Part shown: piece after piece, positions 17,695-25,838 of the stretch
How positions within the stretch are numbered: the first letter of the stretch is position 1
Layout: every line of letters starts with the position of its first letter
Assembly (NCBI RefSeq): GCF_044357945.1
Contig: NZ_CP076563.1
Coordinates: 992,001-1,056,000, forward strand
DNA length: 64,000 bases
From: QAND01 sp003150225
GTDB lineage: Bacteria > Bacillota > Clostridia > Christensenellales > QAND01
Direction: 5' to 3'
Notes under the pieces: model-generated
What the model saw: the letters and a program-made list of their open reading frames with translations, nothing else
The model's database searches: none
Told to the model about the DNA's origin: nothing
Made by a program: the position numbers and the translations under genes

Positions 17695-17769
17695 CCTTCT
17701 TCCTTCCGCCCCCGCAAGGGGATGAAGTTGGAGGGGTTCATGCACACAATCAATGTGAAATGGACAAAG

Positions 17770-18195
17770 TTATTCCGCCAGGGCTTCCCCCATGGCATGG
17801 CAGGCAGCCTCCCCAGATATATCCGGTGCGCCATTACAGATTACACTGTCGCAAACAAGCTGAGCCCCCAGGCGTTGGCAGACGGCCTCCCAAGAACGCA
17901 TCCACTCGCCATCGCCCCAGCCATAGGATCCGAACAATGCAATTCGCTTCCCGCCCAGTTTGGGTTCACAGCCAGCAAACATGGGCGCAAAAACATCCTC
18001 CTCCAGCTGCTCCACCCCCATGGAGGGACAGCCAAAAGCCACCGCATCGAAAGAATCCATCCGGTCAGTGCCGAACTCCGACGCTGGAAGCAGTTCCACC
18101 AAAGCGCCAGCTTCCTGCGCGCCAGCCGCCACGGCGTTGGCCATGGCCTCTGTATTTCCAGTTCCGCTCCAATATACCACCGCGATTTTACTCAT
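17770..18195 (-). CDS. Flavodoxin
   Basis: 141 residues with the FMN phosphate loop VVYWSGTGNTEAMA at the N-terminus, DAVAFGCPSMGVEQLEE for the second FMN loop and ALFGSYGWGDGEWM for the third, all standard for short-chain flavodoxins. It is a one-electron carrier that commonly replaces ferredoxin when iron is scarce. It follows the DUF3793 gene by 34 bases and belongs to that operon, whose promoter carries a metalloregulator-like palindrome; together this suggests an iron-sparing role. Confidence 0.93.
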   Translation of the reverse strand: MSKIAVVYWSGTGNTEAMANAVAAGAQEAGALVELLPASEFGTDRMDSFDAVAFGCPSMGVEQLEEDVFAPMFAGCEPKLGGKRIALFGSYGWGDGEWMRSWEAVCQRLGAQLVCDSVICNGAPDISGEAACHAMGEALAE

Positions 18196-18229
18196 AGTTG
18201 CTTACCCCCAATCTAAAATATTTTAAAAC

Positions 18230-18784
18230 TCAAGCAGCCACCGTCAACTGCCAAATCGATTTTCCTTGGGCCCACAGCTTTCCATAGATCTCCCGGCATT
18301 GATCAAACCGTGCAAAAAGCTCCCTGGCCTTATGCTCGTCACAATACACCTTCCAGCAGCCGGTACACTTACAGTTCTTACCCTCATTTTGAATAAATCC
18401 AACAACATCACCCAGAGGATACCCAAGAAAAAGTCCAATTTCATGGGGGAAAGCGCTCCCAATCTCCAGCCGCTGCATCAGACGCTCTAGAGCTGCCGGC
18501 ACATCCAGACTCAAATACCCATATTCCCTTAAGAACTGGGCTACGCCGGGTTTCTGCAGATCTCTTTTAAGATGGGAGGTGCGGTATAGATAGACCAACA
18601 CCCCTTCTGGTCTCCGCCGCAGCGCCATCAAAACAAGCCCCTTTTCCCGCAGCCGTGCGTTCCAAGTATGAATCTGCCGATCCAGTTCCCCCTCTACAGT
18701 CTCCTTGAGACAAATCAAGCTGCCCGCCTTCAGCGACGCTAGAGTAGGCGCACAGTGCTCAATCAAATATCGTTCCAGCTGCAT
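18230..18784 (-). CDS. DUF3793 family protein
   Basis: 184 residues from the ATG at 18784; the longer open frame to 18925 overlaps the small ORF and has no ribosome site. The C-terminal segment FPHEIGLFLGYPLGDVVGF followed by NCKCTGCWKVYC is the DUF3793 hallmark, with CKCTGC suggesting metal or Fe-S binding. Function is unknown, but in Clostridia this family is often found beside a flavodoxin, as here. The operon is preceded by a strong promoter with a palindromic operator, consistent with metal-responsive control. Confidence 0.85.
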   Translation of the reverse strand: MQLERYLIEHCAPTLASLKAGSLICLKETVEGELDRQIHTWNARLREKGLVLMALRRRPEGVLVYLYRTSHLKRDLQKPGVAQFLREYGYLSLDVPAALERLMQRLEIGSAFPHEIGLFLGYPLGDVVGFIQNEGKNCKCTGCWKVYCDEHKARELFARFDQCREIYGKLWAQGKSIWQLTVAA

Positions 18785-18830
18785 GGTCCTCTCTCCAGTG
18801 CAATAAAATTCCGGCAATCCGGTACTCCTT

Positions 18831-18917
18831 TTATTGACACCAGCGGTACCCCTTAAACCCCTTGAGGTCCATCCAATACAGACCATACCCGATATCCTCC
18901 ATTTCATCCGCCCGCAT
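18831..18917 (-). CDS. Small ORF (28 codons) in the DUF3793 leader
   Basis: ATG at 18917, stop at 18831. The peptide begins MRADEMEDIGYGLYWMDLKG and ends in YRWCQ, rich in aromatic residues. It lies between the metalloregulator-like dyads and the DUF3793 gene, in a different frame. There is no Shine-Dalgarno box before the ATG; the GTTAGC dyad (18918-18933) touches it directly, so translation would have to be leaderless or start at the internal Met6. I do not recognise a family. It may be a leader peptide, a small metal-response protein, or chance. Confidence 0.35.
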   Translation of the reverse strand: MRADEMEDIGYGLYWMDLKGFKGYRWCQ

Positions 18918-18933
18918 GTTAGCATACACTAAC
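18918..18933. promoter_or_regulatory. GTTAGC dyad 1 (imperfect)
   Basis: GTTAGCATACACTAAC, a one-step variant of the perfect dyad 55 bases away. It overlaps a weak -10-like TATGCT on the - strand and abuts the ATG of the 28-codon ORF. Confidence 0.55.
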
Positions 18934-18944
18934 TTATGGGCGGT

Positions 18945-18967
18945 AAAAAACGCGGCTCAACTGCCGC
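18945..18967 (-). terminator. Terminator-like hairpin in the DUF3793 leader
   Basis: On the - strand GCGGC-AGTTGA-GCCGC is followed by GTTTTTT. It lies only about 25-45 bases after the predicted start site, so it would act as an attenuator or end a very short RNA rather than terminate a gene. Confidence 0.5.
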
Positions 18968-18972
18968 TCCTT

Positions 18973-19026
18973 TAGTTAGCATATGCTAACTACTTTGATT
19001 TTACTCAATCCTTTGAGAAAGGTCAA
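18973..19026 (-). promoter_or_regulatory. Promoter of DUF3793-flavodoxin operon with perfect palindromic operator
   Basis: On the - strand -35 TTGACC (19026-19021), 17-base spacer, -10 TAAAAT (19003-18998). Immediately downstream, covering the expected start site, is a perfect 20-base palindrome (18973-18992) with core GTTAGCATATGCTAAC. The layout fits repression. The palindrome resembles sites of DtxR/IdeR/MntR-type metalloregulators more than a Fur box; the regulator is inferred, not seen. Confidence 0.75.
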
Positions 19027-19088
19027 GCATTTTTTGCACGGAAGCGCTTGCTTTTTGAAACGCCATAGGGTAAGGTGGATACACCGAT

Positions 19089-19106
19089 GGTTAGCTTTTG
19101 CTAACC
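19089..19106. promoter_or_regulatory. GTTAGC dyad 3, upstream of the M14-type gene
   Basis: GGTTAGC-TTTT-GCTAACC, perfect arms of seven bases, 45 bases before the start codon of the deacylase gene. It shares GTTAGC-N4-GCTAAC with the dyad at 18973-18992. Confidence 0.65.
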
Positions 19107-19150
19107 TCTTGCGGCAGTTTCCACTGGAACTCGATTTGGAGGTGTGGCAT

Positions 19151-20092
19151 ATGGACATAAAAAATTCCCCGTATCCGGAAGGGCGAACCGCCTTTTCCAT
19201 TCCTGTTCTCGGAGAGAAACCCATCAACGCCGTGCTTTTGGCGGGAAAACGCCCGGGAAAAACCCTTGTGGTGACCGCCGGCGTACATGGCAACGAGTAT
19301 GTGGGAATCCAAGCGGTGCGGGAGCTGATACGCGAGATTCAACCCCTGGAACTTTCCGGACGACTGTTGCTCGTTCCCCTAGTCAATGAGTCGGGCTTCT
19401 ATCAAGGTACCCATTTGATCCCCGCCGACGGGAAAAACCTCAATCGGTGCTTCCCAGGATCCACGCGGGGAAGCACCGCGCTGCGAATGGCCCACGCCCT
19501 TGAAAGCGCTCTGTACAATCAAGCGGATTTTCTTGTAGATCTCCATGGGGGTGGAGCCAGCGAGTCCATGACTCCCCTGGCCTTTTTCCCCGTTGGCGCC
19601 GGAGCGGAAATGACCCGCATCACCCGGGCTGCCGGCAACGCTCTCACCGTGGACTTTCTGGTGCAATCCTATGCGGATAACGGGCTCTATAGCTATGCCA
19701 ATCGGTGTCAAATCCCATCGCTGCTTCTGGAGCGGGGAGGTGGTGCCGCTTGGGACGACGCACAGGTTCATGCCTGTAAACAAAATATTTACGAACTCAT
19801 GGACCATCTAGGCATTCTTTCCTGCAAAAAGACGCTCTCTCCGCCCCAGGAGATCCAGGAAGCCCGGTATGAGGAAGCGGCGGAGGCGGGTTTCTGGTAT
19901 TGCAGAAAGAAACCTGGGGAGCCCATTTACAAAGGAGAGGTTTTGGGCAATTTGCTGAACAGCCAAGGGGAGCTACTCCAGCAATGCATAGCGGCATACG
20001 ATGGCGTGGTTCTCTACCTCACCCACGCTTTAGGGGTAAAAAAGGGCGGGCCTTTGATTGCCTACGGCAAGCGGGTATCGAATACCCCGTAA
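19151..20092 (+). CDS. M14-type succinylglutamate desuccinylase/aspartoacylase family protein
   Basis: 313 residues from the ATG at 19151, with GGAGGTG upstream; the frame is open further up but crosses the operator region. Zinc-ligand motifs are GVHGNEYVG (HxxE) and DFLVDLHGG (His), with NLNRCFPG for substrate binding, as in the AstE/aspartoacylase branch of M14 metallopeptidases. The C-terminal part has a beta-rich domain like others of this group. It probably cleaves an N-acyl amino acid or related small amide; the exact substrate is unknown. It is transcribed divergently from the DUF3793-flavodoxin operon and has a matching GTTAGC dyad in front, so the two units likely share a regulator. 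Confidence 0.88.
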   Translation: MDIKNSPYPEGRTAFSIPVLGEKPINAVLLAGKRPGKTLVVTAGVHGNEYVGIQAVRELIREIQPLELSGRLLLVPLVNESGFYQGTHLIPADGKNLNRCFPGSTRGSTALRMAHALESALYNQADFLVDLHGGGASESMTPLAFFPVGAGAEMTRITRAAGNALTVDFLVQSYADNGLYSYANRCQIPSLLLERGGGAAWDDAQVHACKQNIYELMDHLGILSCKKTLSPPQEIQEARYEEAAEAGFWYCRKKPGEPIYKGEVLGNLLNSQGELLQQCIAAYDGVVLYLTHALGVKKGGPLIAYGKRVSNTP

Positions 20093-20124
20093 AAAAGCCC
20101 TGCCAATGGCAGGGCTTTTTTACG
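20089..20124. terminator. Bidirectional terminator between M14-type gene and murF
   Basis: CGTAAAAAAGCCCTGCC pairs with GGCAGGGCTTTTTTACG around two bases. It contains the stop codon of the M14-type gene and has T runs both ways. Confidence 0.92.
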
Positions 20125-20141
20125 GAAATCAACGTAGTCGC

Positions 20142-21512
20142 TCAGTGGGTTTGTGTCTCATGCCACCCATATAAATTCTGCAGCTTTTGGACAATCTCCT
20201 CCATCTCCAAACCGCGGGAGCCTTTTATCAGAACGGCATCGCCGGGCTGCAACAGACCGGGAAGCTGTGCCCATAGCTCCGCTTTCCCCTCATAGTGGCG
20301 TCCCTTGGCGGCCTGGGCCATCCCCTGGGTGAGCCCACCTACGCACAGGATCAAATCAATCCCCTTCTCCCGGGCATAGGCTCCCACCTCCCGGTGATAC
20401 CGCTCCGTATCCTCTCCCAGTTCGTACATATCCCCCAGGATAGCTATCTTTCGGCCGGTGTGATACCCCAGAACATCCAGAGCCGCCCGCATAGAGCTGG
20501 GGCTGGCGTTATAGGCATCATTGATGAGCATGATCTCTCCCAGGTCCTGGATATTCATCCGGCCCCAAATGGGACGATATTCAGCAATACCCGTCCGAAT
20601 GGCATCCGGCGCCATCCCATAGGCCAAGCCCACGGCCAGGGCTCCCAAGGCGGGGTAGACCATGTGGTCGCCAGGGGCAGGAACCGTTATCTCACAGGTT
20701 CCGCCATCCCAAACAGCGGTAAACGCCATTCCCGATAGGCCCAAGGAGCGAATCTGGGTGGCGCGAACATCGTTGTGCTTCTCTAGGCCAAAAGTGATCA
20801 CGTCCTCCCGGCTTCTCTTCAGACCCAGGAGCAAATCGTCATCCCCGTTGACAAAAACATGGCCCCCCGGACGCATATGGGATAGCATCTCGGTTTTAGC
20901 CTGAAAGACCCCTTGCCGAGAACCCAGAAATTCCAAGTGCACATTGCCGATGTTGATAAACAGACAGTCATCCGGTTGTCCCAGCCGGGCCAGCCGGTCA
21001 ATCTCTCCAAAGCTGCTGGTTCCCATCTCAAGGATGGCCAATTGGTGCTCCGGCCCCAACTCAAACAAGGTTAGGGGTAAGCCTACCTGGGAGTTGAGAT
21101 TCCCCTGGGACTTGAATACACAGAACTCTTGGGACAGCGCGCTGAACAGCATTTCCTTCATGGTGGTCTTCCCCACCGAACCCGTGATGCCGATCACACG
21201 TGGAGAAAACTGTCCTTTATACCATGCCGCCAAACGCTGTAACGCCATTAGAGTGGAATCCACTAGGATATACGGCTTATCGCAATCCAGTGGACGCTGG
21301 CTGAAGACGCAGGCTGCTCCCGCTTGAAAGGCAGCGGGGATGAAGTCATGCGCATCCACCCGCTCTCCTATAATCGGAACAAACAGGGTACCGGGCAAAA
21401 CCATCCGGCTATCGGCCACAACCTTCGAAATGGTTGAAAGAAGAAGCCGCTCCTCTCCGCAATAGCGGCCACCGGTGGCGGAGACCACCTCTTGAATTGT
21501 CAAAGGTCTCAT
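20142..21512 (-). CDS. murF: UDP-N-acetylmuramoyl-tripeptide--D-Ala-D-Ala ligase
   Basis: 456 residues, usual length for MurF. The ATP loop GITGSVGKTTMKEML, the NQN-like NLNSQVGLPLTLF segment, GEIMLINDAYNASPSSM and ALDVLG mark the Mur ligase domains; the N-terminal 80 residues are the MurF substrate domain. It adds D-Ala-D-Ala to UDP-MurNAc-tripeptide in the cytoplasm. It lies four bases downstream of ddl, which makes its dipeptide substrate, and the pair is clearly one operon. Confidence 0.96.
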   Translation of the reverse strand: MRPLTIQEVVSATGGRYCGEERLLLSTISKVVADSRMVLPGTLFVPIIGERVDAHDFIPAAFQAGAACVFSQRPLDCDKPYILVDSTLMALQRLAAWYKGQFSPRVIGITGSVGKTTMKEMLFSALSQEFCVFKSQGNLNSQVGLPLTLFELGPEHQLAILEMGTSSFGEIDRLARLGQPDDCLFINIGNVHLEFLGSRQGVFQAKTEMLSHMRPGGHVFVNGDDDLLLGLKRSREDVITFGLEKHNDVRATQIRSLGLSGMAFTAVWDGGTCEITVPAPGDHMVYPALGALAVGLAYGMAPDAIRTGIAEYRPIWGRMNIQDLGEIMLINDAYNASPSSMRAALDVLGYHTGRKIAILGDMYELGEDTERYHREVGAYAREKGIDLILCVGGLTQGMAQAAKGRHYEGKAELWAQLPGLLQPGDAVLIKGSRGLEMEEIVQKLQNLYGWHETQTH

Positions 21513-21516
21513 GGTA

Positions 21517-22554
21517 TCACCTATACTTTTCCAGAGACAGAGAGATTACCCTGTCGCACAATTCTTCATAGCTGATGCCTGCCGCCGACGCCATCTGGGG
21601 AAGCAAACTGGTGGGAGTCATGCCCGGCAGCGTATTGCCCTCTAAGCAATAGAATTTGCCGGTTTGAGCATCCAGCATAAAGTCCATCCGCGCGTATACT
21701 GAAAGGCGCAGCAAGCAAAAAATTCTTTCAGCTTCCCGCTGCATGGCGCGGGTGGTGTCCTCATCCAGCTCTGCGGGACAGATCTCCAGCGTGCGCCCCG
21801 CTTGATATTTATTAGCGTAATCGTAAAACCCTTCCTTGGGAATGATCTCAATGATAGGCAGAGCCTCTCCATCCAGAACGCCCACGGAAAACTCCCGTCC
21901 TTGGATGTACTGCTCGACCATAATCTCATCCTCATAGCGAAACGCTTCCCTTAAGGCCGCATCATATTCCGCCTCGTTCCGTGCAATGGATACCCCGATG
22001 GAAGACCCGCCACTGCAGGGTTTTACCACACAGGGAAAGCCCACCGTATTTGTCAAAGCCTCCCCCGGCCGTACCATTTGCCAGGCCGGCGTCAAGCTTC
22101 CTGCGCCAAGTAGAATATCCTTGGAAATCCATTTATGCATGGCCAAGGCGCTACCCAGATATCCGCTGCCGGTATAGCGCACCCCCGCCACATCAAACAG
22201 GGCCTGAAGCTTGCCGTTCTCCCCGCTTTCCCCGTGAAGGCCCATGTATACCATATCCGCCGCTTTACAGATCTCTATGACGTTGGGGCCCACCTCTCCC
22301 AGGAGCGCATCTCCTCGCTTTGCACGGATGGCTTCGATATCCGGTGCGGTCTCGGGAACGCTAACAGCAGCGTCTTCCAGCACATCGCTGAACGCTGACT
22401 CCACCGGATCGGGCAGGGCTTCCAGCCCAAAAAAGAGGTCTACCAAAACCGTTTTATGGCCCGCACGGCGCAGCGCCTGGGAGATCTTCACCCCCGAAGA
22501 CAGAGAGACATCCCGTTCCATGCTGATCCCGCCAGCCAATACCACAATATTCAT
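21517..22554 (-). CDS. ddl: D-alanine--D-alanine ligase
   Basis: 345 residues with ATP-grasp features: LHGESGENGKLQALFDVAG near the first substrate site, KPCSGGSSIGVSI for ATP binding, RMDFMLDAQTGKFYCLEGNTLPGMTPTSLLPQMA for metal binding and catalysis. It joins two D-alanines for peptidoglycan synthesis. The N-terminus VVLAGGISMERDVSLSSG is standard. It is the first gene of ddl-murF. A -10-like TATAAT lies on the - strand at 22687-22682, but no good -35 box is seen. The gene lies immediately outside the left end of the integrated element. Confidence 0.95.
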   Translation of the reverse strand: MNIVVLAGGISMERDVSLSSGVKISQALRRAGHKTVLVDLFFGLEALPDPVESAFSDVLEDAAVSVPETAPDIEAIRAKRGDALLGEVGPNVIEICKAADMVYMGLHGESGENGKLQALFDVAGVRYTGSGYLGSALAMHKWISKDILLGAGSLTPAWQMVRPGEALTNTVGFPCVVKPCSGGSSIGVSIARNEAEYDAALREAFRYEDEIMVEQYIQGREFSVGVLDGEALPIIEIIPKEGFYDYANKYQAGRTLEICPAELDEDTTRAMQREAERIFCLLRLSVYARMDFMLDAQTGKFYCLEGNTLPGMTPTSLLPQMASAAGISYEELCDRVISLSLEKYR

Positions 22555-22821
22555 GCTTCAATACCCCACAATTCATCGCTTTTCGTCCAATCTATCACGC
22601 GCTTCAAAAAACTGGCTCCTCTATTCCCCAAGCGCCAATCATATCGCAAGTTAGAAGGACGCACATGAAACACTTGCTCCCATTATATCATTTTTTATGC
22701 GGCATCATAGAAAAAAATCCGCCAAAGCATCGCGGAATGCGTATTTGTTTAAAAAAGATCCAGACCATGATAGCTTGTAACACAGGCTTTTCACCACATG
22801 TTTCCATTCATCCCTCTTCTA

Positions 22822-22962
22822 CTGTGTAGTTCAATATACAAAAACCCACAGTATTGTGCAAGAATCTGCATATCTAAAAGTATAGCAAAACCCGCTTGAT
22901 TACTGGCTTTTCCAGCATTCAAGCGGGCTTGTTCTTTGGCGGAGAGTTAGGGATTTGAACCC
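22822..22962. repeat. Left attachment-like repeat (attL) with tRNA-Ser 3' end
   Basis: 141 bases that match 34302-34442 without gaps and with about 14 mismatches by eye. The right part (22938-22962) equals the last bases of tRNA-Ser including the encoded CCA. The middle is an identical copy of the tRNA terminator hairpin, CCCGCTTGA...TCAAGCGGG. It marks the left boundary of the integrated element. The tRNA fragment stops at the T-loop and is not functional. Confidence 0.85.
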
Positions 22963-23073
22963 CAACTATATGGTTTTGCATCAAAACAAAGGCGCTCAAA
23001 AGCCTTTGTTTATCGTATTTTTATATAGCACAGACAACTTGCTTTTAACCCCTTTTATGAAAAGAAGGGGTTA
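22955..23073. repeat. Internal repeat, copy A
   Basis: 119 bases resembling 26015-26133 (roughly three quarters identical by eye), from TTGAACCCCAACTA to GGGGTTA. It contains the inverted repeat AAACAAAGGC/GCCTTTGTTT (22984-23011). The copies bracket the surface-protein and TetR genes. Confidence 0.7.
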
Positions 23074-23254
23074 AAAAAGGGGTTAAAAAGAGGGGCCCGG
23101 CAAATGCCGAGCCCTCAACGGAGAACGATAGCTTTCACACCGAAAACGACACCGCAGGGCAGTATGCCTTTACATACATTATGACATAGAAACACCCTGC
23201 AAGATTTTGTAGCCTTGCAGGGTGTTTGCTATCTGTTTTTATGTTTTTTCCCGT
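23074..23254. other. Non-coding stretch between internal repeat and surface protein gene
   Basis: Together with the two repeats before it, this completes a gap of about 700 bases without a gene after ddl. It holds the hairpin GGGCCCGGCAAATGCCGAGCCC (23095-23116), which recurs at 27625-27646 and, on the other strand, at 34221-34244, and then the terminator at 23190-23227. No gene is seen. Confidence 0.7.
23190..23227 (-). terminator. Terminator after surface protein gene
   Basis: AAACACCCTGCAAG pairs perfectly with CTTGCAGGGTGTTT around a 10-base loop, just past the stop of the - strand surface protein gene. Confidence 0.82.
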
Positions 23255-24991
23255 TTATTTTGCCCGGGCGCTTCTCCTGCGTTTGCTGTACACTCCTGTA
23301 CCGATCACACCGGCAGCCGATACGGCAAGCAAGACAAACCATAAAGTAAGATTACTGTTGTCGCCTGTCTGCGGGGTCGTCGTTGCCCCGGTGTTCGGAT
23401 TACTTTCCGTTGCCTCGGTAATGGATTTTGTATAGGTGTTGGTAAAGCTCATCTGCTCCACCGGGTCCGCTTCCCACTCCAGATCGTAGTACATGCCGTT
23501 CTCCGTCTTCTCGCAGGTTGCCGGGAGGATAAGCACGATATAATCCGCGCTGTCCGCGGTGGAATAGGTAGCAATCTGCGACAGGCACAGACCCCATACC
23601 GTGTCGTCATAGGTCCAGCCTTCCTCGCCGCCGTCCACCTGCTTTACAAACGCGCCCTCGCAAAGCATATTCCAGAGCTGCTGAGAGGGACCTGTGAATG
23701 TCATGACGCCTTCATAGTCGCCCGCACCATTGGTCGTGACGGAGCCGGATACGGTCACATCCGCGTAGGTCTCCTCGCCCGCGTTTGCGTCTACAACCGC
23801 CAGATCAAACACGGTCTCGCCAGGTACCGCGTTGCCGCCCAACTTCACCGTAGTGGTGAAGGGCACGGCCAGGGTGTACTGCGGCTCAAGAGGACCGAAG
23901 ACACCGCTGACGTAAGCCTCAGCCTCAGCGTAACCTTCATCGTAAACAAGGCCGTAGGTATCGTCGTGAGGCTTTCCGTTCACAGTAGCAGAGATCCCTT
24001 CGTTTAAGGAATAATTCTCATTTGGAGTGAAGTATAGGTCAACGGAATAGTAGTAACCCTCCTCGAACACATCATCCTCGTACATATCATCCCAATAGTC
24101 TTGATCGGTGCCGGTATAATCATCCTCAGAAATCTTGTACCAAAGACATTCGTCCAGTTTAACGCTGCCCGCAGGGATTGCTGTAAATTTAGGTTCGAAG
24201 TCGGGGGTCTCGCCCAGGGCAGGCTCGTCCAATGTAACGGCTATATTGCTGACTGGCTGGAGAACCTTGGCCTCGAATATATAACTTAGCTGGCAAGATT
24301 TACCGTCAGTCGCTACTGCGGTATCGCAATTTTTACCGTTAATAGTCGCGGGGATATCATCAGGAATCATGTAGTTATTATCGAAGCCGTCATTAGCGTC
24401 AAGCCGCAAGACTGCTCGATAGTAGTAGCCCTCTTCGAAAGTATCCCCACCTGACATACCTTCCCAAGCATCGACTGCTCCGGTGTAATTATTCTTAGAT
24501 ATCTGATACCAGTTATAAGAAGATACCTTGAGAGCACCATCAGGATTCGATGTTAATGCTAAACTATACTTAAGGTTCTTACCCACTATGGGGGTATCAA
24601 CGGTAACGGCAATACTTGTTATATCTTCCGGGATATAGAAGATATTGCTGTTGCTGAGTTGATTTTCATTTAACGGGTCATTCACCACAGTATTTCCATT
24701 CACAAAGAACAGATACTGATATGATCCGCAGTCCAGGTCAGTCAAAGTAAGCGACCAGTAACCGGTGCTTTCGTTATAGGTCATGTCCAGAGGATTGTCC
24801 ATCCAGTTTGTCATGTTTCCGAACAACTGAACGGAGCTTGCATCTGGATCGTAATAATTGAAAGTAACATCATTTCCGTCAATGACAGGGCTTTGCACGG
24901 TGGGGTCTGGCTCCAGGGCAAAGACCGTGACCGGGAAGAGCATCAGCACCATGCAGAGGCTCAGCAGAATACTGAGAAATCGTTCCTTCAT
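23255..24991 (-). CDS. Sortase-anchored surface protein with CBM-like and pilin-type domains
   Basis: 578 residues; ATG at 24991 is better spaced from AGGAAAG than the one at 24994. A signal peptide (ILLSLCMVLMLFPVTVFA) is followed by a domain like CBM48 or the N-terminal domain of amylases (SVQLFGNMTNWMDNPLDM...YQYLFFVNG, about 45-105). Next are two tandem copies of about 120 residues (IAVTVDTPIVGKNLKY... and IAVTLDEPALGETPDF...), each with a WYxIS...YTG and FEEGYYY motif. Then comes a region like Spy0128/pilin isopeptide domains ending in FTNTY, and a sortase signal TPQTG with a membrane helix and basic tail. It is likely a wall-anchored adhesin or carbohydrate binder carried by the integrated element. 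Confidence 0.82.
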   Translation of the reverse strand: MKERFLSILLSLCMVLMLFPVTVFALEPDPTVQSPVIDGNDVTFNYYDPDASSVQLFGNMTNWMDNPLDMTYNESTGYWSLTLTDLDCGSYQYLFFVNGNTVVNDPLNENQLSNSNIFYIPEDITSIAVTVDTPIVGKNLKYSLALTSNPDGALKVSSYNWYQISKNNYTGAVDAWEGMSGGDTFEEGYYYRAVLRLDANDGFDNNYMIPDDIPATINGKNCDTAVATDGKSCQLSYIFEAKVLQPVSNIAVTLDEPALGETPDFEPKFTAIPAGSVKLDECLWYKISEDDYTGTDQDYWDDMYEDDVFEEGYYYSVDLYFTPNENYSLNEGISATVNGKPHDDTYGLVYDEGYAEAEAYVSGVFGPLEPQYTLAVPFTTTVKLGGNAVPGETVFDLAVVDANAGEETYADVTVSGSVTTNGAGDYEGVMTFTGPSQQLWNMLCEGAFVKQVDGGEEGWTYDDTVWGLCLSQIATYSTADSADYIVLILPATCEKTENGMYYDLEWEADPVEQMSFTNTYTKSITEATESNPNTGATTTPQTGDNSNLTLWFVLLAVSAAGVIGTGVYSKRRRSARAK

Positions 24992-25111
24992 CATCTTTCC
25001 TCACTTTTTGCTTCTCTGTACTCCGCAGAAAAGGAATTCATTCAAAGGGAGATTGCATAGGGGGGATCCCCAATGCAAGGGAGTACTCCCTTGCAAATCA
25101 TCTTTGTTTGC

Positions 25112-25813
25112 TCATTTCTTCGGCAGCAGGCCGTCCAGAGAAAACTCATAGCGCATGGCAAGCCGGCGGAACAGCTCCTCCATGACCGATTGGGCAATGC
25201 CGCGCATATCCAGCCCCGCAAGGAAGACCAGCACCTTCTGCAGCTCCTCCTCCGGCACCTTGTAGCCCCGCAGCGCCAACGTCACAAATTTGTTCACCTT
25301 TCGCTCCAACGTGAATTCTTCCGTGCAGGGATTTGCCATATATCCGCGCATTAGCCCCGCCGAGCCAAACTCCAGCTCGTAAAAATCCTGCTCCGTCAGC
25401 TCAGGCTGATACGTGCCGAAGATGCGGTGCAGCTCCTTGGCCGTGGCGCGCTGGATGTAGTCCAGCAGGTGTTCCTGCGTGTAGGCTTCCAGATAGATCT
25501 CCCGCAGATTTTCGTTCAGCTCCGTCAGTGTAATCTGGAGCGCGGTTTCCGCCGCGTAGACATACACCGGCGGGACCGCAGCGCCTGCAACGTTTCTGGC
25601 AATGCCGAACTGGTTTTCAAACATGAATTTCACCAGCTCCACCAAAACGCCGTTCTTGCTGTGGAAAAGGTTCTGAAAGCTGCTGGAGGAGACCTGCGCT
25701 TCCTTTAGAATCTGCAGCATAGTCGTCTGATGATATCCGTTTTCCAGAAACAGCCTGACACATACCTGCAGGATCCGCTTTTGCGTCTGAAGCCCGTCGC
25801 TTCGTACTGCCAA
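25112..25813 (-). CDS. TetR family transcriptional regulator
   Basis: 233 residues. The N-terminal helix-turn-helix is clear: TQKRILQVCVRLFLENGYHQTTMLQILKEAQVSSSSFQNLFHSKNGVL. The rest is the variable ligand domain with no recognisable pocket. It sits about 120 bases upstream of the surface protein gene on the same strand and may control it. Its promoter is a near-consensus TTGAAA-17-TATAAT with a palindrome at the start site, which suggests autoregulation. Confidence 0.88.
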   Translation of the reverse strand: MAVRSDGLQTQKRILQVCVRLFLENGYHQTTMLQILKEAQVSSSSFQNLFHSKNGVLVELVKFMFENQFGIARNVAGAAVPPVYVYAAETALQITLTELNENLREIYLEAYTQEHLLDYIQRATAKELHRIFGTYQPELTEQDFYELEFGSAGLMRGYMANPCTEEFTLERKVNKFVTLALRGYKVPEEELQKVLVFLAGLDMRGIAQSVMEELFRRLAMRYEFSLDGLLPKK

Positions 25814-25838
25814 TCAATCACCCCCTGCCATACAATTC

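Noticed and set aside
18973..18992. Fur box
   Set aside because: The palindrome GTTAGCATATGCTAAC lacks the GATAAT/ATTATC hexamers of Fur sites; a DtxR/MntR-type site fits better.
22938..22962. A second tRNA-Ser gene
   Set aside because: Only the acceptor and part of the T-arm are present; the sequence leaves the tRNA at the T-loop. It is an attachment-site remnant.
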